The translations under genes and the position numbers were made by a program. A stretch of 64,000 nt of DNA from Verrucomicrobiota bacterium (GTDB taxonomy: Bacteria; Verrucomicrobiota; Verrucomicrobiia; Opitutales; Opitutaceae): assembly GCA_019510185.1 (NCBI GenBank), contig JAEKKV010000013.1, positions 1 to 64,000 on the forward strand, read 5' to 3'. Shown here one piece after another: positions 47,793 to 56,454 of the stretch; positions within the stretch are counted from its first letter, which is position 1, and the number at the start of each line of letters is the position of its first letter. A model generated the notes under the pieces. It searched no databases and was not told where the DNA came from. It was given only the letters and a program-made list of their open reading frames with translations.

Positions 47793-48031
47793 AATATGTG
47801 CATATGGAGAAGCACGAGTCAGCTTCGGAAGCCTGTCTTCAGGAAAGTGAGCTACGCCGGTTGCACCGGATTCGCATTCTAGGTGCCCTGCTGGCGATCT
47901 GCCGGAAAATCGAACGCCTGCAAGGTTCCGCGGAGGCGCGCCGGGCCAGCCGCGAAGTGACGCGGCTGCTGGAGCGAGCTCTGCTTCGGGAAAACGAGCC
48001 GCCGATGGCCCCATCCGAGAACGCCGGCTGA
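47783..48031 (+). CDS. Small helical protein of unknown function
   Basis: An 82-residue protein from the ATG at 47783, or 75 residues from the ATG at 47804. It is predicted to be mostly helical and rich in Arg, Glu and Leu (LRRLHRIRILGALLAICRKIERLQ, then SREVTRLLERALLREN). It has no signal peptide or known motif. It starts just right of the AT-rich operator-like patch and is divergent from the XRE gene. It might be a partner or target of that regulator. Whether it is a real gene rests on its position, promoter-like upstream region and codon pattern; no homologue is recognised. Confidence 0.5.
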   Translation: MNTKYVHMEKHESASEACLQESELRRLHRIRILGALLAICRKIERLQGSAEARRASREVTRLLERALLRENEPPMAPSENAG

Positions 48032-48162
48032 GGCGGCCCGGAGGCGCCACCTCTTGAGAGGCGCGGGCCATCGCTTTGCATTGAGCATCGGCGGCTTGTC
48101 AACGTGCAGACGACGCTGGACTGCGCCTTTGAATTCATTTCAACTTACATGCAGTTCTCATC

Positions 48163-48771
48163 GTGAAAATTCTTGCCGTCGAAGACGATCCCGTCGCCCG
48201 TGCGATCCTCCATCAAGCGCTTCAGCGCTTGGGCCACGAGGTGATCGGCGCGCGCGACGGCGTGGAGGCGTTGCAGTTGCTGGAGAAAGAGCCGGTGCGT
48301 GTGATCGTGAGCGACTGGATGATGCCCGAGATGGACGGCTTGGGATTGTGCCGGGCGGTGCGGGGACGCGTGGGGGCGGATTATGTTTATTTTATTCTCC
48401 TCACCGGCCGGACCGCCGATGTGGACAACCAACGCGAGGCGATCGAGGCCGGGGTGGACGATTTTCTCACCAAGCCGCTCAACCTGCAGGAAATCTGGAT
48501 GCGCCTCCGCGTGGCCGAGCGCATCCTGCGCTATGCGACCGAGGTGCGCCAGCTGGAGGCGTTTCTCCCCATCTGCGGTTACTGCAAAAAAGTCCGCGAC
48601 GACCAAAATTACTGGCAGCAGATCGAGAGCTATATCAACGAGCGCACCGGCACGGATTTCAGCCACTCCGTATGTCCCGATTGCTACCAGCGCGTGGTCA
48701 TGCCCGAGCTCGATAAATTGCGCGCTGCGCCCAAGCCGCATCCCAAGCCTCATGTCGAACGAACGGGTTGA
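48163..48771 (+). CDS. Response regulator with C-terminal Cys4 motif
   Basis: A 202-residue protein starting at GTG. The receiver domain (1-120) has the acidic pocket EDD, Asp51 in VSDWMMPEMDG, Thr in LLTGR and Lys104 in FLTKP. A C-terminal segment (about 130-178) has the pattern Cys138-x2-Cys141 ... Cys171-x2-Cys174 (LPICGYCKKVRDD, SHSVCPDCY). This segment is common behind PAS and receiver domains and probably binds zinc or a redox ligand, but its role is unknown. No DNA-binding domain is present, so it is likely to act through protein contacts. It overlaps slyX by 20 nt and lies downstream of the small XRE-linked gene. Confidence 0.88.
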   Translation: MKILAVEDDPVARAILHQALQRLGHEVIGARDGVEALQLLEKEPVRVIVSDWMMPEMDGLGLCRAVRGRVGADYVYFILLTGRTADVDNQREAIEAGVDDFLTKPLNLQEIWMRLRVAERILRYATEVRQLEAFLPICGYCKKVRDDQNYWQQIESYINERTGTDFSHSVCPDCYQRVVMPELDKLRAAPKPHPKPHVERTG

Positions 48772-48952
48772 CCGGTTGGAAGAACGGCTCGCCTGGCTGC
48801 AACGCCATGTGACCGAGCAGGACAAGGCGATGCTGGAGCTGGCCGACGAACTCGCCCGCCTGCGACGTGAACTGGCGGCTCTTCGCGCCCGCAATCCCGG
48901 AGCCGACGCCGGGGATCCTTTGGCCTCCGACGAACGGCCGCCGCATTACTGA
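48752..48952 (+). CDS. slyX: SlyX-family protein
   Basis: A 66-residue coiled-coil protein matching SlyX: SNERVDRLEERLAWLQRHV, then EQDKAMLELADELARLRREL and a C-terminal PPHY, the near-universal ending of the family. The function is unknown. It starts within the 3' end of the response regulator gene (20-nt overlap), so the two are probably co-translated. It ends 22 nt before the convergent lipoprotein gene. Confidence 0.92.
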   Translation: MSNERVDRLEERLAWLQRHVTEQDKAMLELADELARLRRELAALRARNPGADAGDPLASDERPPHY

Positions 48953-48974
48953 GGCGCCGCCGTTTTCTCCCGAC

Positions 48975-49436
48975 TCAGGGCGTCGGCTGGGGTTTCAGTG
49001 TTAGACTGCCTTCGCTGCTGGTTTTGTAGGCCGCGGTATCGTCGTCGCCCCACACGATGAACAACGTGCTGGCCAAATCATAAGCCGTTGGGCCGGCATT
49101 CGCGGTGGCGAGACGCCGGATGGACTCGGCGAGAGCGGCGGGCACCCGCACGTCTTGGGTTGTGCTGCCCAGAGGGGGAATGCCCACGGGATCCGTGCTG
49201 TGAATTTCGCCGATCCGCTGTCCGTTTAACGTGAGCTTATAATCGGCCTGGGCGGCGATCAGCGGGAGGGTGTTGGAGCTGATGAATTTCAGGGAAAGCA
49301 CGAGCTCATTTCCGGCGGCCGGTTTGATCTCGGTCACCCGCACGCCGATGTGGGCGAATCGGGGAGCCGACGAACAGCCCGTCAGGCAAATCAGACCGAG
49401 GACCAGGACCGCAGAAGCGAACGTTCGCGAAAACAT
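48975..49436 (-). CDS. LEA14-like (WHy-domain) lipoprotein
   Basis: A 153-residue secreted lipoprotein. The signal peptide LVLGLICLTGCSS has a lipobox with Cys near 20. The body is a small beta-sandwich of the LEA type 2/WHy type: HIGVRVTEIKPAAGNELVLSLKFISSNTLPL, with the ADYKLTLNGQRIGEI strand and the GIPPLGSTTQDVRVP strand following. Such proteins are linked to stress and desiccation. An upstream in-frame start at 49472 exists, but the ATG at 49436 gives the signal peptide directly. It is on the same strand as, and 66 nt downstream of, the small gene at 49503. Confidence 0.8.
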   Translation of the reverse strand: MFSRTFASAVLVLGLICLTGCSSAPRFAHIGVRVTEIKPAAGNELVLSLKFISSNTLPLIAAQADYKLTLNGQRIGEIHSTDPVGIPPLGSTTQDVRVPAALAESIRRLATANAGPTAYDLASTLFIVWGDDDTAAYKTSSEGSLTLKPQPTP

Positions 49437-49502
49437 GGGCGCAAGGCAAAGGGGTCTTGGCGGGCAGCGCAAACCCGGAGACGCGCTTTGCGGAAAACCG
49501 CC

Positions 49503-49769
49503 TCAGAATATCGAGAGCGCCTGGGCGCTTTCGATCGCGACCCACGCAAACGCCGTCGCCAGTGCGACGCCGAGCACGGTGCGGATGAACTTCTGGCGGT
49601 GCAAACGGCGATCGTGAAGATCGGGATGCCGGCGGGAAGCCGCGCGGCTTTCGGAGATGAAACTGACGAATTGCGCGTTGCGAACGACCGTCGTGTGGAT
49701 GCTACGGTTGTCCACCCGACCCATGCGGATCGGCGGACGACGGAAGAAATGGAGCAGCGGGCGCAACAT
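49503..49769 (-). CDS. Small protein with C-terminal membrane helix
   Basis: An 88-residue protein, basic over most of its length (HHFFRRPPIRMG-like Arg/His-rich start, RRHPDLHDRRLHRQKF), ending in a hydrophobic helix (TVLGVALATAFAWVAIESA). It looks tail-anchored, with the basic part cytoplasmic. No family was recognised. It is divergent from lysA, which starts at 49863, and probably forms a short transcript with the LEA-like lipoprotein gene. Confidence 0.55.
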   Translation of the reverse strand: MLRPLLHFFRRPPIRMGRVDNRSIHTTVVRNAQFVSFISESRAASRRHPDLHDRRLHRQKFIRTVLGVALATAFAWVAIESAQALSIF

Positions 49770-49862
49770 CTGAGGCAAAGACCTAAAATTAGGGTGGTTT
49801 TTTCAAGGGGAAACTCGCAGTTTCGCGCCCTTTCACGGCTTTTTGATTCTTTTTGCTTCGCC

Positions 49863-51167
49863 ATGCATCATTTCCACTACGTCGGTCAAAATCTCCACTG
49901 CGAATCCGTCGATCTCGCCGAAATCGCCCGCCTCTACGGCACCCCCACGTACGTCTACAGCGCCGCCACCATGGCGGACAACTACACACGCCTGGCCGCG
50001 AGTCTCGCCGGCCTCGACCTGCAGGTTTGCTACGCGATGAAGGCCAATTCCAACATCGCGCTCCTGCGGCATTTTTCGAATCTCGGCGCGGGCTTCGACC
50101 TGGTGAGCGGCGGTGAAATCAAGCGCGTGCTCGCGGCGGGCGCCAACGTGAAGCGCAGCGTGTTCGCCGGCATCGGCAAGACCGAGGCGGAGATCCAGCT
50201 CGCCCTCGAAAACGGCATCTTTTCCTTCCACGTGGAGAGCGAGCCCGAGCTCGCCCGCATCAATCACGTTGCCGGCAAGCTCGGCGTGAAGGCGCCCGTC
50301 GCCATTCGCGTCAACCCTGACGTCGACGCGCACACGCACGCCAAGATCACCACCGGCAAGAGCGACAACAAGTTCGGCATCCCGCTCAAGCACGCCGCCG
50401 CCGCCTACGAGGCCGCCTCCAAGTATCCGCATCTCGCCATCAAGGGCGTGCAGATGCACATCGGCTCTCAGCTCACCTCGGTCAACCCGTTCGTCGAGGC
50501 CGTCCGCAAGATCACTCCTTTTGTCGCCGAGCTGAAGGCGACCTACGGCATCACCTATTTCTCCATCGGCGGAGGCATGGGCATCGTTTACAAAGACGCG
50601 CTCGCCAGCGGCCAGCAGGCCTGGTGGGACGCGCAGCCCGCCGACCAGCGTCCGCTCACGCCCGAGGTTTACGGCGCCGCTTTGGTGCCGCTGCTCCAGC
50701 CGCTTGGCCTCAAGATCGTGCTTGAGCACGGCCGTTTCATGGTCGGCAACGCCGGCGCGTTGGTCTCGAAGGTCGAGCACCTGAAGCGCGGCGCCAGCAA
50801 GAATTTCCTCATCGTGGACGCCGCCATGAACGACCTCGTGCGTCCCGCCATGTACGAGAGCTACCACGAGATCGTGCCGTTGCACCGCGACTCCGGCCGC
50901 CGCGCGCTCGTCGCCGACGTCGTCGGCCCCATCTGCGAAAGCGGCGACTGTTTCGCCAAGGACCGCCAGCTGCAGGAAGTGGGCGAGGGCGAGTACGTCG
51001 CTTTCCTGAGCGCCGGCGCCTATGGCTACACCATGGCCAGCCGCTATAACACCCGCGCCATGGCCGCCGAGGTCCTGGTAAAGGGCGGCACCTTCGAGCT
51101 GATCAACGCCCGCGAAACCTTCGAGCAACAGATCGCCGGCGAGAAGATCCCGGCGTTTTTGAAGTGA
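49863..51167 (+). CDS. lysA: Diaminopimelate decarboxylase
   Basis: LysA, 434 residues, converts meso-diaminopimelate to L-lysine in the last biosynthetic step with PLP. The PLP lysine is Lys60 in CYAMKANSN. Other hallmarks are GFDLVSGGEIKR, HIGSQLTSVNPFVEA, FSIGGGMGIVY, EHGRFMVGNAG and the dimer-interface CESGDCFAKDR, which supplies the catalytic Cys of the second subunit. The ATG at 49863 gives the family N-terminus (HYVGQNLHCESVDL). The frame stays open upstream to 49350, overlapping two leftward genes, but that part has no homology. It appears to be transcribed alone. Confidence 0.95.
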   Translation: MHHFHYVGQNLHCESVDLAEIARLYGTPTYVYSAATMADNYTRLAASLAGLDLQVCYAMKANSNIALLRHFSNLGAGFDLVSGGEIKRVLAAGANVKRSVFAGIGKTEAEIQLALENGIFSFHVESEPELARINHVAGKLGVKAPVAIRVNPDVDAHTHAKITTGKSDNKFGIPLKHAAAAYEAASKYPHLAIKGVQMHIGSQLTSVNPFVEAVRKITPFVAELKATYGITYFSIGGGMGIVYKDALASGQQAWWDAQPADQRPLTPEVYGAALVPLLQPLGLKIVLEHGRFMVGNAGALVSKVEHLKRGASKNFLIVDAAMNDLVRPAMYESYHEIVPLHRDSGRRALVADVVGPICESGDCFAKDRQLQEVGEGEYVAFLSAGAYGYTMASRYNTRAMAAEVLVKGGTFELINARETFEQQIAGEKIPAFLK

Positions 51168-51198
51168 TGATGCCACTCAACCCAAAATTCGGAACGTG

Positions 51199-51903
51199 AT
51201 GAAGTGCTGCAGCGCCATCGGATTTTGGGTATTTGTCGTTCTAGGAATTTCGCTGTTTTTCCTGTTCGGAAATTACATTTTTTCTGCTGGATATTCTTTA
51301 AAGCTCCCCGGTGAAGATTTCTGGGGTGGAGGGCTATTACTGATAGCCAAGGCCATTGTGCCGTTGGCGGCCATGGTTTGGGGTCTTGGTGCTGCAATTA
51401 TCTATCTGCGTAAAAACAGAGGCCTCAGTCTTATGTATTTTATTGGAGTCGGTATTGCTCTGGGGACTCATTACTTGCCCGAGAGATGGCCTTATCTGGA
51501 AGGTGTTCGCCAACGTCTGCTGCCGATTGATGAAGGCCGGTATCTGGACTTTGCACGGCAAGTGCGAACCACTCTAGGCGAAGAACGTTTCCCTGACGCT
51601 GATCTTCGGGAGTTGGACCATCCTCAAGATGGTTCTGGAAAGAGCCGTGCTGAAAAGTTTCTTAAAATTGTGGAATCTTCCGGCGTGTTGGCGAATTGGC
51701 CTCGTTGGCTACTTCAGGTGAGAGTAGAAGAGGATTCCGTCGTTCTATCACGAGGGAGTGGTATGCTTGGAATGATCGGGGTGGAGATCTTTGATCGTGG
51801 TCCCGTTCGCGAACCACAGGGGCCCCATGCTCCTAGAGCTAATTCATATGTGCCGGTCGAGTATGTGCTCTCTCCAAGGGTATATCTTTATACAAGCGAT
51901 TGA
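51199..51903 (+). CDS. AT-richer membrane protein of unknown function
   Basis: A 234-residue protein with two or three N-terminal hydrophobic helices (FWVFVVLGISLFFLFGNYIF, then LLLIAKAIVPLAAMVWGLGAAI) and a soluble C-terminal part. No family was recognised. Its base composition is visibly lower in GC than its neighbours, with codons such as TTT, AAA and CTA, which suggests a gene acquired by transfer or a lineage-restricted ORFan. It is inserted neatly between lysA and gpsA, and only 31 nt follow lysA. A GTG three bases earlier is an alternative start. Confidence 0.75.
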   Translation: MKCCSAIGFWVFVVLGISLFFLFGNYIFSAGYSLKLPGEDFWGGGLLLIAKAIVPLAAMVWGLGAAIIYLRKNRGLSLMYFIGVGIALGTHYLPERWPYLEGVRQRLLPIDEGRYLDFARQVRTTLGEERFPDADLRELDHPQDGSGKSRAEKFLKIVESSGVLANWPRWLLQVRVEEDSVVLSRGSGMLGMIGVEIFDRGPVREPQGPHAPRANSYVPVEYVLSPRVYLYTSD

Positions 51904-51951
51904 GTTTATTTGGGCTGTGCGTCGGAGCATTCACGGCTAATTATTTTCCCC

Positions 51952-52950
51952 ATGAATTTTGCCATCGTCGGCGCGGGGGCTTGGGGCACCGCGTTTGCCA
52001 TCCACCTTTCGCGACTCGGTCATACCGTTACGCTGGTGCCGCGCCGTTTCGAGCAGGCCCTCGCGCTGGCCTCGACTCGCGAAAACACCGACTATCTCCC
52101 GGGCTTCAAGCTGCCGCCGAGCATCCAGATCGGCCATGAACTCACGCCCGTGCTCATGGAGGCCGAGGTCGTCCTGCTGGCGTGTCCGTCGCAGGCGCTG
52201 CGCGCGACCTGTGAGCATCTCCGCGAGCACCTCGCACTCGCCACGCAGCTCAAGCTGATCATCTCGCTCGCCAAGGGACTTGAACTCGGCACCCACCTGC
52301 GGCCGAGCGAAGTCATCACGGCAGTGCTTCCCGATTATGTTGCAGCTTCGCTGACTGGGCCGACCAACGCTGCCGGGGTGGCGCGCGGAAATCCGTCCGC
52401 CATGGTGCTGGCGGCGAAGCAGCCGGACGCTTTTCTGGCCGACGTGCAGGCCGCGTTGAGCGGGCCGACGCTCCGGGTTTACACGAGCGACGATCTGGCC
52501 GGCGCGGAATTCGGCGGCTGTCTGAAGAACGTTTACGCGATCGCCGCCGGTTGCTGCGACGGTCTGAAGCTTGGTGACAACGCCAAGGCCGCGCTGCTCA
52601 CCCGCGCGCTGGCCGAGATGGTGCGCGTCGGTGTGGCGCTCGGCGCCAAGGCGGAGACTTTCTACGGCCTCAGCGGCTTCGGCGATCTTGTGGCGACCTG
52701 CAATGGTGCATGGAGCCGCAATCGCACCTTTGGCCAGCATCTGGGCGAGGGAAAAAAGGCCGCCGAGCTGATCGCTGCGAGCAAGTCCGTGGTCGAGGGT
52801 TATCGGACGACGGACTCATTCGCCGGCTTGTGCGCGGAGCGCGGGCTGGATGCGCCGATCCTCTTTGAAACCCGCCGCATCCTCTACGAGGGTCGCGCGC
52901 CGGCCGACGCCCTCGCGGCGCTGATGATGCGGGAACTGAAGCGGGAGTGA
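51952..52950 (+). CDS. gpsA: NAD(P)-dependent glycerol-3-phosphate dehydrogenase
   Basis: GpsA, 332 residues, makes sn-glycerol-3-phosphate from dihydroxyacetone phosphate for phospholipid synthesis. The NAD-binding start is NFAIVGAGAWGTAFA. The conserved SLAKGLE, GAEFGGCLKNVYAIAAG (catalytic Lys) and FYGLSGFGDLVATC blocks follow. The usual GPS(F/H)A segment reads GPTNAAGVARGNPSA here, a mild deviation. The ATG at 51952 begins the Rossmann strand directly; the longer open frame from 51910 is not needed. A lipoprotein gene converges 6 nt beyond the stop. Confidence 0.94.
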   Translation: MNFAIVGAGAWGTAFAIHLSRLGHTVTLVPRRFEQALALASTRENTDYLPGFKLPPSIQIGHELTPVLMEAEVVLLACPSQALRATCEHLREHLALATQLKLIISLAKGLELGTHLRPSEVITAVLPDYVAASLTGPTNAAGVARGNPSAMVLAAKQPDAFLADVQAALSGPTLRVYTSDDLAGAEFGGCLKNVYAIAAGCCDGLKLGDNAKAALLTRALAEMVRVGVALGAKAETFYGLSGFGDLVATCNGAWSRNRTFGQHLGEGKKAAELIAASKSVVEGYRTTDSFAGLCAERGLDAPILFETRRILYEGRAPADALAALMMRELKRE

Positions 52951-52956
52951 CGGAGC

Positions 52957-53409
52957 CTACTCCGCCCGCTCGATCACAATGACCCGGTTGTCTTTGAAAA
53001 TCACCCGGAGGTCTTCCTCCGTGCGGTCTTCATACACCGAAACCATGACGGGCTCATAATAAACGCGGCGGGAGCCGGTCAGCGTGTCTTCGACGATCAT
53101 GGAGTGGGTGCCGCGATAGGCGTTCCCCCGATATTCCTGCCAGCTGTGGGTGTAAATCCAGACGGTCGTCTGCTCCTGACTGGTGGTCCGGTTTCGTTTT
53201 TCGTCGGGCGCGCCGAGGGCGATGTAGACTTCGTCCATGGTATCGCCCAAGCGGATATCACCGGCCTTGAGTCGGGCTTGCGTCGCGGCATCGAGGGAGT
53301 TGAAGACCTCGGCCTTTTGTTTGACGCGATGTTGGAAGGTATTGCAGCCGGAAAGCCCAAACAGGCTACCGGCCAAAATCAGCAGCGTGAGCAGGACTCG
53401 AGTTTTCAT
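52957..53409 (-). CDS. Predicted outer-membrane-type lipoprotein
   Basis: A 150-residue lipoprotein with signal LLTLLILAGSLFGLSGCNT and the lipidated Cys near 22. The C-terminal half carries a short repeated beta pattern (GDTMDEVYIALGAPDEKRNR, VWIYTHSWQEYRG, EEDLRVIFKDNRVIVIE). The segment LGDTMDEVYIALGAPDE resembles the beta-alpha-alpha start of SmpA/BamE-like domains, which have an xGMTxxEVxxxLGxP pattern. A BamE-like role in outer-membrane assembly is plausible but not proven. It converges on gpsA and is probably monocistronic. Confidence 0.8.
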   Translation of the reverse strand: MKTRVLLTLLILAGSLFGLSGCNTFQHRVKQKAEVFNSLDAATQARLKAGDIRLGDTMDEVYIALGAPDEKRNRTTSQEQTTVWIYTHSWQEYRGNAYRGTHSMIVEDTLTGSRRVYYEPVMVSVYEDRTEEDLRVIFKDNRVIVIERAE

Positions 53410-53503
53410 AAGCGATTAGACGGCCTCCGCCCCCGGCGGTTCCCGTTTTCACGGTGCTCTTCACGGCGGGCATGTCACGGGTTAAGTGCAGGTTGCCTGT
53501 CGA

Positions 53504-55543
53504 TCAAAGCCGGGCATGGCGCAAGCGGAGGGCGTTGGTGACCACGCTGATCGAGCTGAGGCTCATGGCCACGCCGGCAAGCATCGGACTGAGCAGCCAT
53601 CCGGTGAACGGGTAGAGCAGGCCGGCCGCGACGGGGATGCCGAGGCCGTTGTAGAAAAACGCGAAGAAGAGGTTTTGCCGGATGTTGCCGAGCGTGGCGC
53701 GGCTCAGGTGCACGGCTTTGACGAGGGCGCGCAGGTCGCCTTTCACGAGCACGAGGCCGGCGCTGTGCATCGCCACGTCGGTGCCGGTGCCCATGGCGAT
53801 GCCGACATCGGCGGCGGCGAGCGCGGGCGCGTCGTTGAGGCCGTCGCCGGCGAAGGCCACGCGTTCGCCGCGCGCCTGATGTTCGCGCACGATCTCCTGC
53901 TTGCGGGCGGGGGTGACGCCGGCGTGAAAGCCGTCGAGCCCGAGTTCATCCGCCACGGCGCGGGCGGTGGCCTCGCGGTCGCCGGTGACCATGAAAATTT
54001 TCAATCCCAGCCGGTGCAGTTCGCGGATGGCTTCCGGCGTGGTGGCCTTGATTGGATCCGCCAGCGCGATCGTGCCGGCGAAGGTTCCGTCGAGGGTCAC
54101 CCCGACACGGGTGGTGGCGGGATGAGCGTTTGGTGTTGTCGGTGGATCGACCCGGGCGGGCGCGGCCGCAGGGGCGCGGCCCACCTCGACCCGGCGGCCG
54201 TTGACGCGTGCGCTCACGCCTTGGCCGGGTTCGGCTCGGAAATCCTCGACGGGGGCCAGGGGGAGATTCCGTTCGCGGGCGGCGAGGACGAGGGCGCGGG
54301 CGAGGGGATGCTCGCCGGGGGATTCGGCGGAGGCGGCGAGGGCCAGGAGGTCGTTTTCGCCAAGATTGTTTTCGGGATGAATCGACGTCACGCGGGGTTT
54401 TCCCTCGGTGAGCGTGCCGGTCTTGTCGATGAGGACGGTGGTGGCGGTGACGAGGGTTTCGAGGGCGGCGGCGTCCTTCACGAGCACGCCTGCTTGCGCG
54501 CCGCGGCCGATGCCGGTGACGAGCGAGACCGGCGTGGCGAGGCCGAGGGCGCACGGGCACGCGATGATGAGCACGGACACGGCGTTCACGAGCGCAGGGA
54601 GGAGGGCGGGGGCGGGCCCGAGCCACAGCCAGAGGACGAAGGTGAGCCCGGCGATGCCGACGACCCCCGGTACAAACCAGGCGGATACGCGGTCGGCGAG
54701 CCGCTGGATGGGCGCTTCGCTTTCCTGCGCTTCCTCGACAAGGCGGATGATCCGGGCGAGGAGCGTTTCGCGGCCGACGCGTTCGGCGCGGAAAAGAAAC
54801 GAGCCGGTGGTGTTGAACGTGCCGGCGCTCACGGCGTCGCCCGTTTTCTTGGCGGCCGGTTCCGGTTCGCCGGTGAGCATGGCTTCGTCGATGTCGCTCG
54901 CGCCCTCCGTCAACCTGCCGTCCACGGGGATTTTTTCGCCGGGGCGCACGCGCAGCACGTCGCCGGGAACGATGTCATCGAGGGGCACGTCCTCCTCGTG
55001 GCCGTCGCGCACGCGGTGGGCGAGGGTGGGCGCAAGCGCCATGAGCGCGCGGATGGCCGCGTCGGTGCGGGTGTGGGCGCGCTGTTCGAGGATCTGGCCG
55101 AGGAGAACCACGGTCGTGATGAACGCGGTCGCCTCGAAGTAGAGAGGCGCGCCGTGTTCGCCGCGCAGGTTTTCCGGAAAAGCCGCGCCGAAGAGCACGG
55201 CGGCGACGCTGTAGAAATAAGCCGCGCCCGTCCCGGTGACGGTGAGCGTGAACATGTTGGCATCGCATTCCCGGATGGATTTCCACCAGCGCCGGAGGAA
55301 AAACCAGCCGCTCCAAAAAAACACCGGCGTGGTGAGCGCGAGTTGGGCCCAGGCCGAGGCGCGGGGATCAAGCGCATGAAACCACCGCGGGGCGAGCATG
55401 CCGCCCATGGCGAGGACGATCACCGGCAGGCTGAGCGCGAGCGCGACCCAGAAGCGGGGGCGCAACACCCGCTCGTGCGGCAGGCCCATGTACACGGGCG
55501 CCCGGGAATCTGCCGACGGTCCGGCGGAGCCGTGAGCGGACAT
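53504..55543 (-). CDS. Copper-type P1B heavy-metal ATPase without HMA domain
   Basis: A 679-residue P-type ATPase. The membrane motif [16 protein letters not shown] (CPC) indicates a soft-metal (Cu+/Ag+-like) exporter. Phosphorylation motif DKTGTLTEG, actuator TGEP, HP locus in [10 protein letters not shown] and hinge [11 protein letters not shown] are all intact. It has eight helices but no N-terminal heavy-metal-associated CxxC domain, and it starts almost directly with the first helix after about 25 residues. The gene 39 nt upstream encodes a Cys-rich secreted protein that may handle the metal outside. The probable role is copper efflux. Confidence 0.93.
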   Translation of the reverse strand: MSAHGSAGPSADSRAPVYMGLPHERVLRPRFWVALALSLPVIVLAMGGMLAPRWFHALDPRASAWAQLALTTPVFFWSGWFFLRRWWKSIRECDANMFTLTVTGTGAAYFYSVAAVLFGAAFPENLRGEHGAPLYFEATAFITTVVLLGQILEQRAHTRTDAAIRALMALAPTLAHRVRDGHEEDVPLDDIVPGDVLRVRPGEKIPVDGRLTEGASDIDEAMLTGEPEPAAKKTGDAVSAGTFNTTGSFLFRAERVGRETLLARIIRLVEEAQESEAPIQRLADRVSAWFVPGVVGIAGLTFVLWLWLGPAPALLPALVNAVSVLIIACPCALGLATPVSLVTGIGRGAQAGVLVKDAAALETLVTATTVLIDKTGTLTEGKPRVTSIHPENNLGENDLLALAASAESPGEHPLARALVLAARERNLPLAPVEDFRAEPGQGVSARVNGRRVEVGRAPAAAPARVDPPTTPNAHPATTRVGVTLDGTFAGTIALADPIKATTPEAIRELHRLGLKIFMVTGDREATARAVADELGLDGFHAGVTPARKQEIVREHQARGERVAFAGDGLNDAPALAAADVGIAMGTGTDVAMHSAGLVLVKGDLRALVKAVHLSRATLGNIRQNLFFAFFYNGLGIPVAAGLLYPFTGWLLSPMLAGVAMSLSSISVVTNALRLRHARL

Positions 55544-55582
55544 CGTCGGAGGGCGTTGAAGGTCGGGCAGACGAAGGTCTGC

Positions 55583-55915
55583 TTATTTTGCGGAGGCGGC
55601 GGGCGCCGCGGTTTTGGCGGCGGCCTCGTCGATGGTCTGAAGATATTTGGCGGGATTCTTTTTGAATTTCGCGACGCACATCTTGCAGCAGAAGCGGACG
55701 AGGCGGTCGGGCTTTCCCTCCTGCTTGTAAACGTAATCGATGGGGTCGCCCATGTCGCCGGGCTCGAGCTTCTCGCCGGACACGACGCAGGTATCGAGCG
55801 GGTAGGCGGCCTTGGCTTTGGCGAGGTCGAGGCTGTCGGCGGCGAAGGCGAAGCCGGTGGCGAACAGGCCGGCGGCGAGAGCGAGGGCGAGGCGGGCGGA
55901 CGGGATCGGGTTCAT
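55583..55915 (-). CDS. Secreted Cys-rich metal-binding protein (TRASH/YHS-like)
   Basis: A 110-residue secreted protein. A signal peptide (ALALAAGLFATGFAFA) is followed by a small domain with LDTCVVSGEKLEPGDMG, then VRFCCKMCVAKFKKNPAKYL. The four cysteines and the FCCxxC...F.....Y pattern are those of TRASH/YHS-type metal-binding modules. The position, 39 nt before the copper-type ATPase, suggests a periplasmic metal chaperone or sensor for the same efflux system. The ATG at 55915 places the signal peptide first; the frame remains open upstream across the TPR gene. Confidence 0.82.
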   Translation of the reverse strand: MNPIPSARLALALAAGLFATGFAFAADSLDLAKAKAAYPLDTCVVSGEKLEPGDMGDPIDYVYKQEGKPDRLVRFCCKMCVAKFKKNPAKYLQTIDEAAAKTAAPAASAK

Positions 55916-55974
55916 AAGGAGGATAGGAAAGGGCTTTGTGGAGATAGGCAAATCGGCTGGCGACTCTTGGGGAT

Positions 55975-56454
55975 TTAAGGCGTTTCGGCGTCCTGCAACG
56001 CGGCCAGATCGGGGTCGTGACGGGCTTCTTCCTTCCAGTGGGGTTCCCGGGCAAACACCCGGTCGAGCCGCCGCCGCGCTTCGGGGAAATCGCCGAGCAG
56101 GCAGTAATAGCAGGCGAGATTGTAGTCCACGAGGATGTCGGGCGCGGTGATGGCCTGCTCGCCGCGCAGGAGAATGTCGCGGGCCTCGGTGATCCGCTGG
56201 CGTTCGCGCAACGCATAGGCCCAGACGATCCACGGGCGCTCGGCGGACGGGTCGGCGCACACGACCTGCGGGGCAAGCGCGATCACGTCTTCCCAGGTTT
56301 CTTCCGCCATGGCGAGTTCGAGGCGCACGGCGAGAACGTCTGTGTTTTGCCGATCGGCGGACGGAATGCGGGCGAGTTCCTCCCGCGCCTCGGCGAGCAA
56401 GCCCAGTTCAAGATAGCCGAGGGCGTAATCGAGGTGTTTGCGGGTGGGGATCAC
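55975..56454 (-). CDS. Tetratricopeptide-repeat protein
   Basis: A 159-residue soluble protein built of TPR-like helical repeats (HLDYALGYLELGLLAEAREEL, PWIVWAYALRERQRITEARDIL, YNLACYYCLLGDFPEARRRL). It uses a GTG start overlapping the stop of the LacI gene by 4 nt (GTGA), so it is translationally coupled to the repressor. It probably acts as a protein-binding adaptor. A functional tie to either the sugar repressor or the downstream metal genes is not evident. Confidence 0.82.
   Translation of the reverse strand: MIPTRKHLDYALGYLELGLLAEAREELARIPSADRQNTDVLAVRLELAMAEETWEDVIALAPQVVCADPSAERPWIVWAYALRERQRITEARDILLRGEQAITAPDILVDYNLACYYCLLGDFPEARRRLDRVFAREPHWKEEARHDPDLAALQDAETP

Noticed and set aside
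47212..48031. Type II toxin-antitoxin pair (XRE plus small protein)
   Set aside because: The genes are divergent, not an overlapping operon, and neither product shows a toxin signature.
53486..55978. Rightward open frame of 830 codons opposite the P-type ATPase
   Set aside because: Gly/Asp/Ala-rich shadow translation of the ATPase; no domain recognised.
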